A DNA stretch of 64,000 nucleotides from Saccharothrix obliqua (GCF_019375475.1 NZ_JAHXGQ010000011.1:241683-305682); one strand, 5' to 3'; shown: positions 1-9,168, counted from the stretch's first letter. The notes: a model not told the origin generated them from the sequence alone. Program-made: numbers and translations.

Positions 1-272
1 GCGTGAGCGAGCCCGCCGACCAGTTGCGGGCCGCCCTGCGGGACGGCGGCCTGCCCGACGACCTGGTCGACGTCGGCACCCGCGTCCTCCTGCACCTCGT
101 CTTCGGTCACACGGTGGAGGAGCAGACCGCGTTGCAAGCCGCGAGCGCCGGCGTGATCGATCGGCCGCCGGGCGGGCCGGCCGACTTCGAGCGCGGGCTC
201 GAACTGGTGCTCGACGGCTTCCGGTCGAGGATCGCGGGAAAAGCGTTGAACGGACCGGTCGCCCAGGTGTGA
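1..272 (+). CDS. TetR-family regulator, C-terminal part (cut by window edge)
   Basis: The frame is open from the window edge to TGA at 270-272, giving 89 visible residues. The stretch with VFGHTVEEQ and FERGLELVLDGF is typical of the ligand-binding C-terminal domain of TetR-type repressors. The helix-turn-helix would lie to the left of the window and cannot be checked. The GTG at base 3 is probably an internal codon rather than a start. The next gene begins 10 nt downstream on the same strand, so co-transcription is possible. TetR proteins are cytoplasmic DNA-binding repressors; the ligand is unknown. Confidence 0.6.
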   Translation, partial: VSEPADQLRAALRDGGLPDDLVDVGTRVLLHLVFGHTVEEQTALQAASAGVIDRPPGGPADFERGLELVLDGFRSRIAGKALNGPVAQV

Positions 273-282
273 TGATCTTGCG

Positions 283-1137
283 GTGCCCGTCACCGTCGAA
301 GACCTGTGTGCTTTCCTGGTCGACCTCGATGCCCCCGACCGCCTTGAGCGCCCCCGCCTCCTGGACCCGGCTGTCGCGTGGGCCGGGGTCGCGCGGCTGG
401 CCGAGGCGCTGGGTGCGGAGTTCGGCTGCCGGTGCGTTGTCGACCGCCTGCCGGAGGGCGGCGAGCACCACGGCGTCGTCACCGTCCCGGGCGAGGCCAC
501 CGGGGCCGGCACGCCGATCGTCCTCGTCGTCGGCCGGTACGGGCACACCGTGGCGGACGCGCCCGACCAGCAGGACCCCGACCGCTCGCCTGACCCCCTG
601 CTCGACGAGGATGACGCGGCCCGTGCCAGGAAGGCCGTCTACGCAGCCGGGTTCTCGCTCTCCTGGCCGCTGACCGCGTTGACCCCCGACCGGCCCAACC
701 GCCCCTACCCCCGCCTGTTCTCGGCCCGCACGGCCGGGGAACTGGTCCGGCAGATCAGGAGCCTGCCGACCGACGGGAGCCCGCCGGCGGAGCTGCGGGA
801 GTGGCTGTGCGCGACACTGGACGTGCCCACAGGGCCGGCGGGGGAGCGGCTGGCGTCGCTGGACGTGCTCACGCCCCAGCAGGTCCTCGCCGAGGTCGAA
901 CGCATCAGGATCTGTGTGGCCGCCCTGTCCACGCCCGAGGGCTCGGACGAACGCCGTTGGCTGGTCATCGACGACACGATCTTGGATGGCCGCAACGTGT
1001 GGGCCATCATGGCGTTCCGGAACGAGTTCGGCGGAGGGCTGCCGGAGGCCGTGCGCGAGTTCTCCAACCGTGTCGACACCCTGCGCCACACGCGGCCACA
1101 CGGCTATGTCGCCGGTCGGGGCCGGTATGAGTCCTGA
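283..1137 (+). CDS. Hypothetical protein, 284 aa
   Basis: This is an intact reading frame starting at GTG 283 and ending just before a convergent secreted-protein gene. I do not recognise the family. The protein is acidic and Pro/Asp-rich in the middle. It has no signal peptide or hydrophobic segment, so it is probably cytoplasmic. The C-terminal third contains an ordered-looking block around WLVIDDTILDGRNVW followed by a charged segment. The very short gap to the preceding TetR gene suggests they may be expressed together. Function is unknown. Confidence 0.6.
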   Translation: MPVTVEDLCAFLVDLDAPDRLERPRLLDPAVAWAGVARLAEALGAEFGCRCVVDRLPEGGEHHGVVTVPGEATGAGTPIVLVVGRYGHTVADAPDQQDPDRSPDPLLDEDDAARARKAVYAAGFSLSWPLTALTPDRPNRPYPRLFSARTAGELVRQIRSLPTDGSPPAELREWLCATLDVPTGPAGERLASLDVLTPQQVLAEVERIRICVAALSTPEGSDERRWLVIDDTILDGRNVWAIMAFRNEFGGGLPEAVREFSNRVDTLRHTRPHGYVAGRGRYES

Positions 1138-1268
1138 TTCGCCGTGAACCGGCTGGGGAACGTTGACCCGGGCTTTCCCCGAGGCCGCCCCTTACCGGAA
1201 CCGGAGCCGCTGGGCAGGACGGGCGCCTGGTCCGTGGCAGGCGATGCCCGCTGGGTCGAGCCGGGTGG

Positions 1269-1751
1269 TCACGTCCACGCCCGGAGTTCCAGCAGCGTCG
1301 CGCCGTCGCCGGCGTTGATCGGCGTCCACGCGTTCTTGCCGATGGGGGTCTTGCTGGTGGTCGCGCCGTCGTCCGTGGTGACGGTGGCTTCACCGGAGTG
1401 GGTGCCGTCGCCCCTGATCGAGTAGACCTCGGGCAGGGACAGGCTCAGCCGGCCGGTGCTGCCGGTCACCTTGAAGCAGATGAGATTCGAGTGCGCCGAG
1501 CTGCGCAGTGCGATCTGGCCGGTGGCGTTGGGCACGCAGTCGACCAGCACCATGTGCCCGTCGCCCTTGATCAAGGTGATCTCCCGCTCGGTGGCGATCC
1601 GGTCCGCGTCGGGGTAGGAGAAGTCCTCGACGAGCGGCTGCTGCTCGTCCACCGCGGTGGTGTTCTGGGCGGAAGCGTAGGTGGCGACCGAACCCGCGAT
1701 GATCGCGGCGGCCACGGCGCCGATGATCGCCGTTCTCCGAATCGAACGCAT
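1269..1751 (-). CDS. Small secreted protein of unknown function, 160 aa
   Basis: The N-terminus has two arginine clusters followed by a hydrophobic run (IIGAVAAAIIAGSVATYA) and an ASA-Q junction near residue 28, which is a good Sec signal peptide. The mature part of about 130 residues is rich in Ser, Thr and Val, probably beta-rich, and has two cysteines (in VDCVP and LICFK) that could form a disulfide. No catalytic motif is visible. It is transcribed divergently from the large ALF-repeat gene, and the 218-nt gap 1752-1969 must hold both promoters. The product is likely extracellular; the function is unknown. Confidence 0.65.
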   Translation of the reverse strand: MRSIRRTAIIGAVAAAIIAGSVATYASAQNTTAVDEQQPLVEDFSYPDADRIATEREITLIKGDGHMVLVDCVPNATGQIALRSSAHSNLICFKVTGSTGRLSLSLPEVYSIRGDGTHSGEATVTTDDGATTSKTPIGKNAWTPINAGDGATLLELRAWT

Positions 1752-1969
1752 GGCTGCTTCCTCGTCTTTGGAAGGGATCCCGGGAGTGCACCGCGCGACC
1801 CGGATGACAACGCGGTCCTGGCGACGAAGCCCCCGTGGGCAGTTGCCATCGGCACTCTAGCGATCGACCGGACGCCCAGCTAGGCTCCGCCGTGAAGATC
1901 AGGTCACTCTGCGGTGGTCCTGCTTCGCTCCCGGTGACGCCCATCGGGATCACGGGGGGAAGTGAACAC

Positions 1970-4900
1970 ATGCGCGTGCCGACGCGCGGTGCCCGCATGG
2001 CCCGCGCAAGCGTGATCATCGCCATGATCGCCGGGCTGATCGCCGGCGGGCTTTCGCCCGTCACCGCGGTCGCCGCTCCCGCCGGGCCGAGCGAGCGCGC
2101 CAGAACGCTCGAACTCGTCAGGACCGGCGGCGAACTCGTGGCCGAGGCGGCGAGCGCCGCCCTTGTCGGGACCGACGAGCAGGTGCACGAGTTCCTGACC
2201 GAGGCTTATCCGGTCATCGCCGAGCACGACGACCGCATCGCGCTCACCCGCCTGATGGCGGTCTCCGGCACGGCGGTGCGCAACGGCGCCAACACCGCGA
2301 TGAACGGTTCCATCGAGGACGTGCGCGCCTTCCTGAGCGAGGGCTGGAAGGCACCGTGGCGCAACGACCAGTACCAGCTGGTCAACCGGATCATCGCGCG
2401 TAGTGGACCCAAGGTGCGGCAAGCGGGCAACACCGCGTTGAACGGCACGTTCGAGGACGTGCTGGCGTTCATCAACACCGGGCAGCACAAGGCCGCCGAG
2501 CACGACGACTGGATGCGCGTCAACAAGATCGTCGCCACGTCGGCGGAGGGATCCGCGGTCTACGTGGCGGCGCAGCGCGCGTTGGACGGTTCGATCGACG
2601 ACGTCCGGGAGTTCCTGCGCAGCGGCTGGCAGGTCGCGGTGCAGCGGGACCAGGAGATGATGACCGTCGCCGGTCTGGCGGAACTGGCCGCGGCCGAGCA
2701 GCAGCGCGCGGCCGAGCAGACCGACGCGGCGAAGGAGGCGTCGGACCAGGCCGTCGCCGCGGCGGAGCAGGCGAAGCGCGCTGCCGAACGCGCCGCGACC
2801 GAAGCCGCCGCGGCACAGGGTGACGCGACGCGTGCCGCGCACGCCGCGAGCCGCGCGGCGGCTGCCGCCCGGGGTGCCGCGGCGGCGGCGCAGACCGCGA
2901 TCAACGCGGCGGGTAGGGCCAACGACGCGGCCAGGGTCGCCGCCAACGCCGCCGGCCAGGCGGCCATTGCCGCCTCCATGACGGAGAGAGCCGCCTCCCG
3001 CGCGCACGACGCTGCCGCGGCTGCCGCGACGGACGCGAGCAAGGCGCACGACGCCCGTGTCGCGGCGCAGAACGCCCGCGACGTGGCGAAGAGCGCGACC
3101 GCGGCGGCGACCGCCTCCGACGCCGCGGGCAGGGCCGTCACCGAGGCGTTCAACGCCACCAACGCGGCGAAGAGCGCCAGCGGCAACGCCGACGCGGCCG
3201 CCACGGCGGCGGACGAGGCCGCCGCTGCCGCTCGTGCCGCCGGTGCCAACGCGGCGGAAGCCGAACGCGCCGCGCAGCGTGCTCGCCAGGCCGCCGCCGA
3301 GGCACGCCGTGCCGCCGGTGCCAGCGAAACGCTCGCTCAGCGCGCCGCGCAGGCCGCGTTCGACGCACGCGACGCGGCGAACTCTGCCGCGACACACGCC
3401 ATCGCGGCGGCGAACGCCGCTGACGAGGCCGCCGACCGCTTGTACGACGCGGAAAAAGCCGCGGAACGTTCCGCCGCCGCGGCGACCGAGTCCGCCAAGG
3501 CGGCGGATGCCGCCAAGTCCGCCGCCGACCAGGCGCACCTCGTGGCGCGGACGGCACGTGACGCCGACGCCGAGCGGGTCAGGCAGGCCGAGTCGCAGGG
3601 TGTGCGCGATGCGCAGGACGCGGTGCTGGAAGAGGAGAAGAACCGCGACAACACCCGTTGGCGGCCCGGTGAGCGCGAAACCTTCGACGCCACAACCGAA
3701 CGCCTGCTGACCGAGGCCCGCACCGCGGGTGCCGATGTGGACACCGTGCTCGCCAAGACGCGCCAAGCGGCCATGCGCCTGCTGACGCGTGGTGGCCCGT
3801 GGGTCCAGTCGGCCGCGGAACAGGCGCTCGTCGGCAACGAGCACGGTGTCCGGAGTTTCCTCGCGACCAACCTCGCGCTCGCGGTCGAGCAGGACGACCG
3901 CGCCGGTGTCGGCATCATCGGTCGCACCACGGCGATCCCCAAGCAGCGCGACGCCGCGATCGTCGCGGAGCGCGGCGACTACGAGGCGGTCAAGGAGTTC
4001 CTGCGGACCCGCGACTACCCCGGCAAGCGGGAGGCGGACCGCCAGGAGGTCAACCGCGTCATGGCCGCCGCCGGCCAGGGCACCGTGGTGTACGCCAAGG
4101 GCGATGAAGCCCTTGACGCCGACCTGTCCGGCGACGTCGAGGCCCTGCACCGGTTCCTGGGGAGCGGTCGGTTCGAGGCGGCGCTCCACGACGACCGCAA
4201 GGCCGTCAACAAGGTGCTGGAGACCGGTGGACCGGAGGTCAAGGCCGCGGCGCAGGCAGCGTTGTCGGGGCCGGATTCGCACCTCGCGAAGTTCCTGCTC
4301 GTCGAGCTTCCCAAGGCACAACTCCGCGACGCCGACGCCGCGAAGCACGTCGCGCAGATCGATGGTTATCTGGCCAAGGCCGACCAGTCGGCGGCGCTCG
4401 CGCGGGAGAACGCCAACAAGGCGGCCGAGTGGGCGGCGATCGCCCGCAAGGCCGTCGACGAGGCGCGGCAGTGGCGTGACGCGGCCGCGGCGTCGGCCGC
4501 CGCGGCGGCGGAGGCCGCCCGCCAGGCGGAGGAGTCGGCCGAGGCCGCGCAACGTTCCGCGGACCAGGCCGCCGCGTCCGCGAAGCAGGCTCGTGATGCC
4601 GCGGCACAGGCGCAGAAGAGCGCGAACGCCGCCTCGGCGTCGGCCGCCAACGCATCCGCGTCCGCGGCTTACGCGAACAGCGCGGCCGCTGCGGCAAGGA
4701 ACTCCGCCGACGCGGCGCGGACGAGCGCCGACCAGGCGGGCAAGGACGCGGCACTCGCGGAGGCCGCGGCGAACGAGGCCATCGACGCCGCCGCCCGGTT
4801 CGCCCAGTCGGCGGACCAGCAGCGGAACGCGGGCGATGTGCCGAAGGAGTCCGAGATCAGTCCGTTCGGCATCGAGAGCGTGCCGGAGGACATGCGGGAC

Positions 4901-5695
4901 GACCCGCGCGAGTTGCGTGGCGAATCGAACTGCGTGGGCACCCGCGGAGGATTCGTCTCCTGCACCTACAGGGTCGAGCACCACATCACCGGCACCATGC
5001 GGTACTTCACGTTCAAGTGCCCGGCCGGTGCGACGGCGAAGGAGCAGTGCGAGCGGATCGAGATCGGTCGCACGCGGGTCGACTTCAAGGTGGTCAAGGA
5101 GCACACGCTCCACACCGGGCAGATCGTCGGGCAGGTGCTGCTGGAGCTGGCCAAGGGGCTGCTCAACGATTTCTACCGGTGCGCGACGGACAAGAACCTG
5201 GCCAGCCAGGCCGAGGCGTGCGCGTGGAGCGCGGCGGCGGTCATGCCGCCCTCCTGGATCGCCCGGCTGGGGCGGGTGGGCGCCGTCGCGAAGATCTACG
5301 ATCCCGGCGACAAATTTCTCCACATTGGTCTCTTGGACGAGTCGACGCTGCTCGCGTCCCTCAGTGACGAGGGAAGGCTCTCGCTCGCGATCGCGCTCCA
5401 GGAGCCGACACGCGGCAGTGGCGTCGGCGGGACCATGGTCAGCTTGGCGTTCGACCACTTCGCGGGCAGGATCAAGACAGTGGAGGGCTTCTGGGGCACC
5501 AAGATGCCCTCCAATCTCAACGCATTCAACGAGAACCTGAGGAATGGCATGAGCGTCAAGGATGCCGCCAGGGGTACATTCACGGGGCACATGGCCGGCA
5601 AGTACGGCTTCAGCGATGTAATTTCCATTGAAGTGCTGCCGGAAGGTGCGCATGGTGCCTACACCAGTGTCCACGTTGTTTTCGGACCAGGCTGA
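1970..5695 (+). CDS. Secreted ALF-repeat / alanine-rich coiled-coil protein with distinct C-terminal domain (possible polymorphic toxin)
   Basis: The start at ATG 1970 follows GGGGGAAG and gives a 1241-residue protein. Residues 1-37 form a signal peptide ending in AVAAPAG. Residues about 40-230 carry ALF-type repeats of the pattern AL.G...DV..FL..G...A...DD...V, and a second ALF group spans about 575-780. Two extremely Ala-rich helical stretches (about 235-545 and 787-953) look like long coiled coils. Residues 957-1241 differ sharply: normal composition, several Cys, and an end block with FDHFAGRIKTVEGFW and GYGFSD-like character. ALF repeats occur in actinobacterial secreted proteins. The arrangement of long stalk plus unique tip resembles polymorphic toxins, but I see no known nuclease or protease motif in the tip. 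The small gene that follows may be the cognate immunity gene. Confidence 0.75.
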   Translation: MRVPTRGARMARASVIIAMIAGLIAGGLSPVTAVAAPAGPSERARTLELVRTGGELVAEAASAALVGTDEQVHEFLTEAYPVIAEHDDRIALTRLMAVSGTAVRNGANTAMNGSIEDVRAFLSEGWKAPWRNDQYQLVNRIIARSGPKVRQAGNTALNGTFEDVLAFINTGQHKAAEHDDWMRVNKIVATSAEGSAVYVAAQRALDGSIDDVREFLRSGWQVAVQRDQEMMTVAGLAELAAAEQQRAAEQTDAAKEASDQAVAAAEQAKRAAERAATEAAAAQGDATRAAHAASRAAAAARGAAAAAQTAINAAGRANDAARVAANAAGQAAIAASMTERAASRAHDAAAAAATDASKAHDARVAAQNARDVAKSATAAATASDAAGRAVTEAFNATNAAKSASGNADAAATAADEAAAAARAAGANAAEAERAAQRARQAAAEARRAAGASETLAQRAAQAAFDARDAANSAATHAIAAANAADEAADRLYDAEKAAERSAAAATESAKAADAAKSAADQAHLVARTARDADAERVRQAESQGVRDAQDAVLEEEKNRDNTRWRPGERETFDATTERLLTEARTAGADVDTVLAKTRQAAMRLLTRGGPWVQSAAEQALVGNEHGVRSFLATNLALAVEQDDRAGVGIIGRTTAIPKQRDAAIVAERGDYEAVKEFLRTRDYPGKREADRQEVNRVMAAAGQGTVVYAKGDEALDADLSGDVEALHRFLGSGRFEAALHDDRKAVNKVLETGGPEVKAAAQAALSGPDSHLAKFLLVELPKAQLRDADAAKHVAQIDGYLAKADQSAALARENANKAAEWAAIARKAVDEARQWRDAAAASAAAAAEAARQAEESAEAAQRSADQAAASAKQARDAAAQAQKSANAASASAANASASAAYANSAAAAARNSADAARTSADQAGKDAALAEAAANEAIDAAARFAQSADQQRNAGDVPKESEISPFGIESVPEDMRDDPRELRGESNCVGTRGGFVSCTYRVEHHITGTMRYFTFKCPAGATAKEQCERIEIGRTRVDFKVVKEHTLHTGQIVGQVLLELAKGLLNDFYRCATDKNLASQAEACAWSAAAVMPPSWIARLGRVGAVAKIYDPGDKFLHIGLLDESTLLASLSDEGRLSLAIALQEPTRGSGVGGTMVSLAFDHFAGRIKTVEGFWGTKMPSNLNAFNENLRNGMSVKDAARGTFTGHMAGKYGFSDVISIEVLPEGAHGAYTSVHVVFGPG

Positions 5696-5701
5696 CGTTC
5701 C

Positions 5702-5732
5702 GTGGTCGGAGCCCGTCGCGTGCTCCGACCAC
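5702..5732 (+). terminator. Perfect 11-bp hairpin between ALF protein and the following small gene
   Basis: GTGGTCGGAGC (5702-5712) and GCTCCGACCAC (5722-5732) form a perfect stem with a 9-nt loop, starting 6 nt after the stop of the large gene and ending 24 nt before the next start. There is no U-run behind it, as is common for actinomycete hairpin terminators. It could terminate, attenuate or stabilise the transcript. Confidence 0.6.
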
Positions 5733-5756
5733 TCCTTCGACTCGTGGTGATCGGTT

Positions 5757-6185
5757 ATGGACGTTCTGCTGGAGTTGGTGACGACCGGGCGCATCGGCCG
5801 GGTGCGCTTGGGCATGCTGTTGTCCGAGGCGGAAGAGGTGCTTGGTTCGGGTGCGCCGCACCCGGCGATCCGGCTGCTCGGACCCGAGGCGTCCGGTTAT
5901 CCGTACTACTGGGGTGACCTGTCGTTGTACGTGTCGGACGGGCGCGTGGACAGAGTCGTGCTGCAACCGTCCGAGGTGATCGAGCGGGACGTGTTCCTCG
6001 AAATCCTGCGACGCTCAGGCACGGCCTTCGAGCCTCATCCAGCGCTGACGTTCGACGGGCAGAGCGCGATCCGCACCGACGCGGGCGCAGTCATCCTGTT
6101 CGCACACCGTGAAGCAGCCGAGGGCCTCGATACGGCCGGCCACTACCTGGTCCTGGCAAGGGTGATGGAGGTTCCGGCGAGCTGA
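5757..6185 (+). CDS. Small cytoplasmic protein, candidate immunity protein for the upstream ALF/coiled-coil protein
   Basis: The protein has 142 residues and no signal peptide. The pattern RIGRVRLGMLLSEAEEVLG near the N-terminus, then YYWGDLSLYVSDGRVDRVVLQ-like strands, is the kind of small alpha/beta protein often found directly after polymorphic toxins in actinobacteria. This is from memory of the family look, not a match I can verify. It lies 61 nt downstream of the large secreted gene, same strand, separated by a strong hairpin. The ribosome binding site is weak. Functional assignment as immunity protein rests mainly on position. Confidence 0.45.
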   Translation: MDVLLELVTTGRIGRVRLGMLLSEAEEVLGSGAPHPAIRLLGPEASGYPYYWGDLSLYVSDGRVDRVVLQPSEVIERDVFLEILRRSGTAFEPHPALTFDGQSAIRTDAGAVILFAHREAAEGLDTAGHYLVLARVMEVPAS

Positions 6186-6259
6186 CCTTGGCCGCGTTCC
6201 TCATTCTCGAATCCACTCGTCCTAGTGCTCTACACCGGTTCTGACAACAAGGAGCTTTC

Positions 6260-7456
6260 GTGCACGACCGGAGTTCGCTCGCCAGACGCCTCACAGCCGT
6301 TGCCGCCGCGGTGGTCGCCGCCGGTTTCCTGGTTGGTCCCGGCGCGTCGGCCTTGGGGCGGTCCGCTCCTACCCCTGACGGGGCCTATCCGTTCGTGGCG
6401 AGGGTGGATGTCGACGGACGCTTGTGCAGCGGTGTCCTCGTCGCCCCGCAGTGGGTGGCCACCGCTGGTTCGTGTTTCGCGGGTTCCCCGCCGGCTGGTG
6501 CGCCCACCAAGCCCACCACCGTGACGCTCGGGCGCACTGTGCCGTCGAGCACCGCGGGTCATCGGTTCCCGGTGGTGGAGTTGGTGCCGCGTGGCGATCG
6601 CAACCTGGTGTTGGCGAAACTGGCGTACCCGGCCGCCGAAGTGGCTCCGATCAGCATCGCCACGACGCCGCCGGCGAGCGGTGAGATCGTGCGTGTCGCG
6701 GGGTTCGGCCGGACCACCGAGGCTTGGGTGCCCGACCGGATGCACACGACCACGTTCGCGGTGGAGAGCGTGGGTGCGACGTCGTTGGCCATCGTGGGCA
6801 ACCCGGACCCGGAGGCCACGACATGTCGTGGTGACGCCGGTGGTCCGGCGTTCCGCGAGGTCGGTGGTGTGGTGGAGTTGGTCGCGCTGCACGACAAGTC
6901 GTGGCAGCACAGCTGCTTCGGCGAGTCGGAGACCCGGAAGGGGACGACCGAGACCCGGCTGGACGACATCGCCGGGTGGATCGCGCAGCAGACGCCGTCG
7001 GAGGCGGTGTCCACCTACGCGCACACCTTCCAGTTCCGCAATGCGTACACGGATCGGTGTTTGACGGCGCCGAGCACGAACAACGTGGACCGGGCTGCGG
7101 TCTACCAGTTCACCTGCGGCGGGCAGTTCCTGGATCGGGTGTGGCGGATCGAGCAGGTCGGGTCGGTGGTGCAGATCCGCAATCCGTACACGGATCGGTG
7201 TTTGACGGCGCCGAGTTCCAACAACGTGGACCGGGCCGTGGTCTACCAGTTCACCTGCGGTGCGCAGTTCCTGGATCGGGTGTGGCGGATCGAGCAGGTG
7301 GGGCCGGTGGTGCAGATCCGCAACGTCTACACGAATCGTTGCCTGACGGCACCGAGTACGAACAACGTGGACCGGGCCGAGCTTTACCAGTTCACCTGCG
7401 GTGGCGAGTTCCTCGATCGCGTCTGGCACGTCGAGCCGACGAAGTGGGGCGCTTGA
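6260..7456 (+). CDS. Secreted trypsin-fold pseudoprotease with three C-terminal ricin-type repeats
   Basis: GTG 6260 follows AAGGAG. Residues 1-32 are a signal peptide. Residues 42-225 follow the chymotrypsin/S1 layout, but the catalytic His position reads TAGSC (Ser71) instead of TAAHC. The Asp is kept in the GDRNLVLAKL block (Asp113). The nucleophile motif reads GDAGGP (Ala193) instead of GDSGGP. Two of three triad residues are therefore missing and peptidase activity is not expected. Residues 260-398 are three consecutive 47-residue repeats, each with two Cys and an RVWRIE motif resembling the QxW motif of ricin-type lectin domains, suggesting carbohydrate binding. The product is likely an extracellular binding or decoy protein. 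The downstream membrane gene begins 20 nt later. Confidence 0.8.
   Translation: MHDRSSLARRLTAVAAAVVAAGFLVGPGASALGRSAPTPDGAYPFVARVDVDGRLCSGVLVAPQWVATAGSCFAGSPPAGAPTKPTTVTLGRTVPSSTAGHRFPVVELVPRGDRNLVLAKLAYPAAEVAPISIATTPPASGEIVRVAGFGRTTEAWVPDRMHTTTFAVESVGATSLAIVGNPDPEATTCRGDAGGPAFREVGGVVELVALHDKSWQHSCFGESETRKGTTETRLDDIAGWIAQQTPSEAVSTYAHTFQFRNAYTDRCLTAPSTNNVDRAAVYQFTCGGQFLDRVWRIEQVGSVVQIRNPYTDRCLTAPSSNNVDRAVVYQFTCGAQFLDRVWRIEQVGPVVQIRNVYTNRCLTAPSTNNVDRAELYQFTCGGEFLDRVWHVEPTKWGA
7037..7453 (+). repeat. Three 141-bp in-frame tandem repeats
   Basis: Units begin at 7037, 7178 and 7319 with exact 141-bp spacing (47 codons). Units 1 and 2 are nearly identical at DNA level; unit 3 has diverged more. 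Each encodes the Cys-containing ricin-like repeat of the pseudoprotease. The high DNA identity suggests recent duplication. Confidence 0.9.
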
Positions 7457-7476
7457 CCGCGTGAAACGATGCACGG

Positions 7477-9168
7477 GTGCTTTCCGTGCGTGCTGGAATC
7501 GGTCGGGTCTCGCGGTGGCGGTCGTGGTTGCCGGGAACGGTGATCGCGGCCGTCATCGCGTTGCCGGTGGTGTTCACGATCGCGTGGACGGGTCTGAACC
7601 ACGACGTGCGGTACGTGCTGGGGTGCCTGCGGGTGGGGCGCGCGGCCGGGTTGGCGGCGTCGGAGGTGTTCGTGCACCGGCCGTTGGCCTACCGGTGGGT
7701 GATGGCGGGGTTGGACTCGGTGTCCGCCGGACCGTTGGCGGTGCGCGAGGCGTTGGTCCGCGCGGCGGCGGTGGTCGTGGTCGGGTTGTGCGCGTGGTGG
7801 TTGCGGGCCGGGTTGGCGCGGTTCGTCGCGTCGCGTGAGGCGACCGCGGTCGCGGTGGCGGTGGGTGCGGCGTTGGCGCTGGCGCCGAACTGGGGTTTCC
7901 TCCAGCCGGAATGGGTTGCCGCGGTGTTCGCGGTGGCGGCGGTGGCGGCGGCGTTGTGGTTCGACCGGGTGGCGCTCGCCGGAGTGGTCGGCGGTGTGCT
8001 GCTTGCTTTGGTGGTGCTGGTGAAGTACACGACCGCGCCGGTGGCGTTGCTCGCGGTGGGGGTCGTGGCGGCGTTGGACCGGCGGCGTGCGGTGGCGCTC
8101 GCCGGTGCGTCGGTGCCGGCCGGCGGGGTGTTGTTCGGGCTGGCGGTGCTGGTGGAGCCGCGGGAGTGGCGGTGGTTGTGGGAGTTGCCGTCGTTGAACC
8201 CGCCCAACCCGGTCACGCGTGGCCTGGTCTGGGCCGACGGGCAGGCGTTGGCGGTGACCGTGGCCAACGAGGCGCTGCTCGCGCCGGTGCTGGCCGCGTT
8301 GCCCGTCGCGGTGGCGCTGCTGGTGCGACTGGCCGGTGGCCGGCGGGAGCGGACGGCGTGGCTGGTCGCCCCGGCGCTGGGGGTGCTGGTGGTGTTGGCC
8401 GGCGTGGTGGTGCAGGGGCAGTGGTTCCAGTACCACCTGGTGGTGCTCGCGGTGTTCGCGGCCGGGTTGTGGGCGTTGGCGGTTACCCGCTGGTGGGTCG
8501 CACGTGGTGGTTTGCCCTGGCCGCTGGTCGGGCTGACGGCGGTGGCCGCGGTGGGCGCACCGGTGGTTTCCGCGGCCCCGGTCTCGTGGCGTCTCGGGCA
8601 CGGTGCCGTCGTCTACGGGGTGCTGGTCGTGCTGGTGCTGCTCGCGCTGGTCGCCTCGGTGGGCGGGCGGTTCGTCACGGCGTCGCGCCCCGGCTTGGCG
8701 GTAGCCGCGGTGGTGGGGGTGTCGGCGCTGGTGGTTCCGGTGTGGCCGACCAGCCCGTACTCGTTCGACAACATCCACACCGCCTACACCAACGCCGAGC
8801 GCGTCCAGGCCGTCCGGGAGACCGGTGACGCGTTCGCCCCGCTGCGCGAGCGCATCGGTGCCGAGACCCCGGTGACCTACCTGGCTTTCGGCGACATGGG
8901 CTACCTGCTGGGCAACCCGACCACGTGTCGCTACCCTTCGCCGGTGTTCCTCCAGCGCACCACGTACTTGCCTGGCGTGGACGGGTTGGAGAGCTACCGC
9001 GAGAACTTGAACTGCCTGTCCGACAACGCTTCCCGGTACCTCGTCGTCCAGCCGTCCTGGTTCCGCGTTCCCGCTTTGCCCGAGGAGGCGCGGTCTCTCA
9101 TCGAGGCGCGCTACGACTGCGACCGCGCCATCCCCGCCGGGCCTGTCCTCGCCTGTCCTCGCCGGTAG
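7477..9168 (+). CDS. Polytopic membrane protein, GT-C-type glycosyltransferase-like
   Basis: The protein has 563 residues and roughly a dozen hydrophobic segments, beginning with a first membrane helix near residue 20 and an Asp-containing first loop (WTGLNHDVRYVLGC). This layout is typical of GT-C glycosyltransferases, which use lipid-linked sugar donors. It ends in a hydrophilic C-terminal domain of about 120 residues with four Cys (TTCRYP, NLNCLSD, YDCDR, LACPRR) that is predicted to be extracytoplasmic. The class is inferred from topology; the donor and acceptor are unknown. The gene follows the pseudoprotease by 20 nt and may share its transcript. Confidence 0.6.
   Translation: MLSVRAGIGRVSRWRSWLPGTVIAAVIALPVVFTIAWTGLNHDVRYVLGCLRVGRAAGLAASEVFVHRPLAYRWVMAGLDSVSAGPLAVREALVRAAAVVVVGLCAWWLRAGLARFVASREATAVAVAVGAALALAPNWGFLQPEWVAAVFAVAAVAAALWFDRVALAGVVGGVLLALVVLVKYTTAPVALLAVGVVAALDRRRAVALAGASVPAGGVLFGLAVLVEPREWRWLWELPSLNPPNPVTRGLVWADGQALAVTVANEALLAPVLAALPVAVALLVRLAGGRRERTAWLVAPALGVLVVLAGVVVQGQWFQYHLVVLAVFAAGLWALAVTRWWVARGGLPWPLVGLTAVAAVGAPVVSAAPVSWRLGHGAVVYGVLVVLVLLALVASVGGRFVTASRPGLAVAAVVGVSALVVPVWPTSPYSFDNIHTAYTNAERVQAVRETGDAFAPLRERIGAETPVTYLAFGDMGYLLGNPTTCRYPSPVFLQRTTYLPGVDGLESYRENLNCLSDNASRYLVVQPSWFRVPALPEEARSLIEARYDCDRAIPAGPVLACPRR

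Noticed and set aside
1904..5815. A 1303-codon open frame on the minus strand opposite the ALF-repeat gene
   Set aside because: It is a composition artefact of the Ala-rich gene on the plus strand. It has no family features, is Arg/Gly-rich throughout and would overlap a well-supported secreted protein completely.
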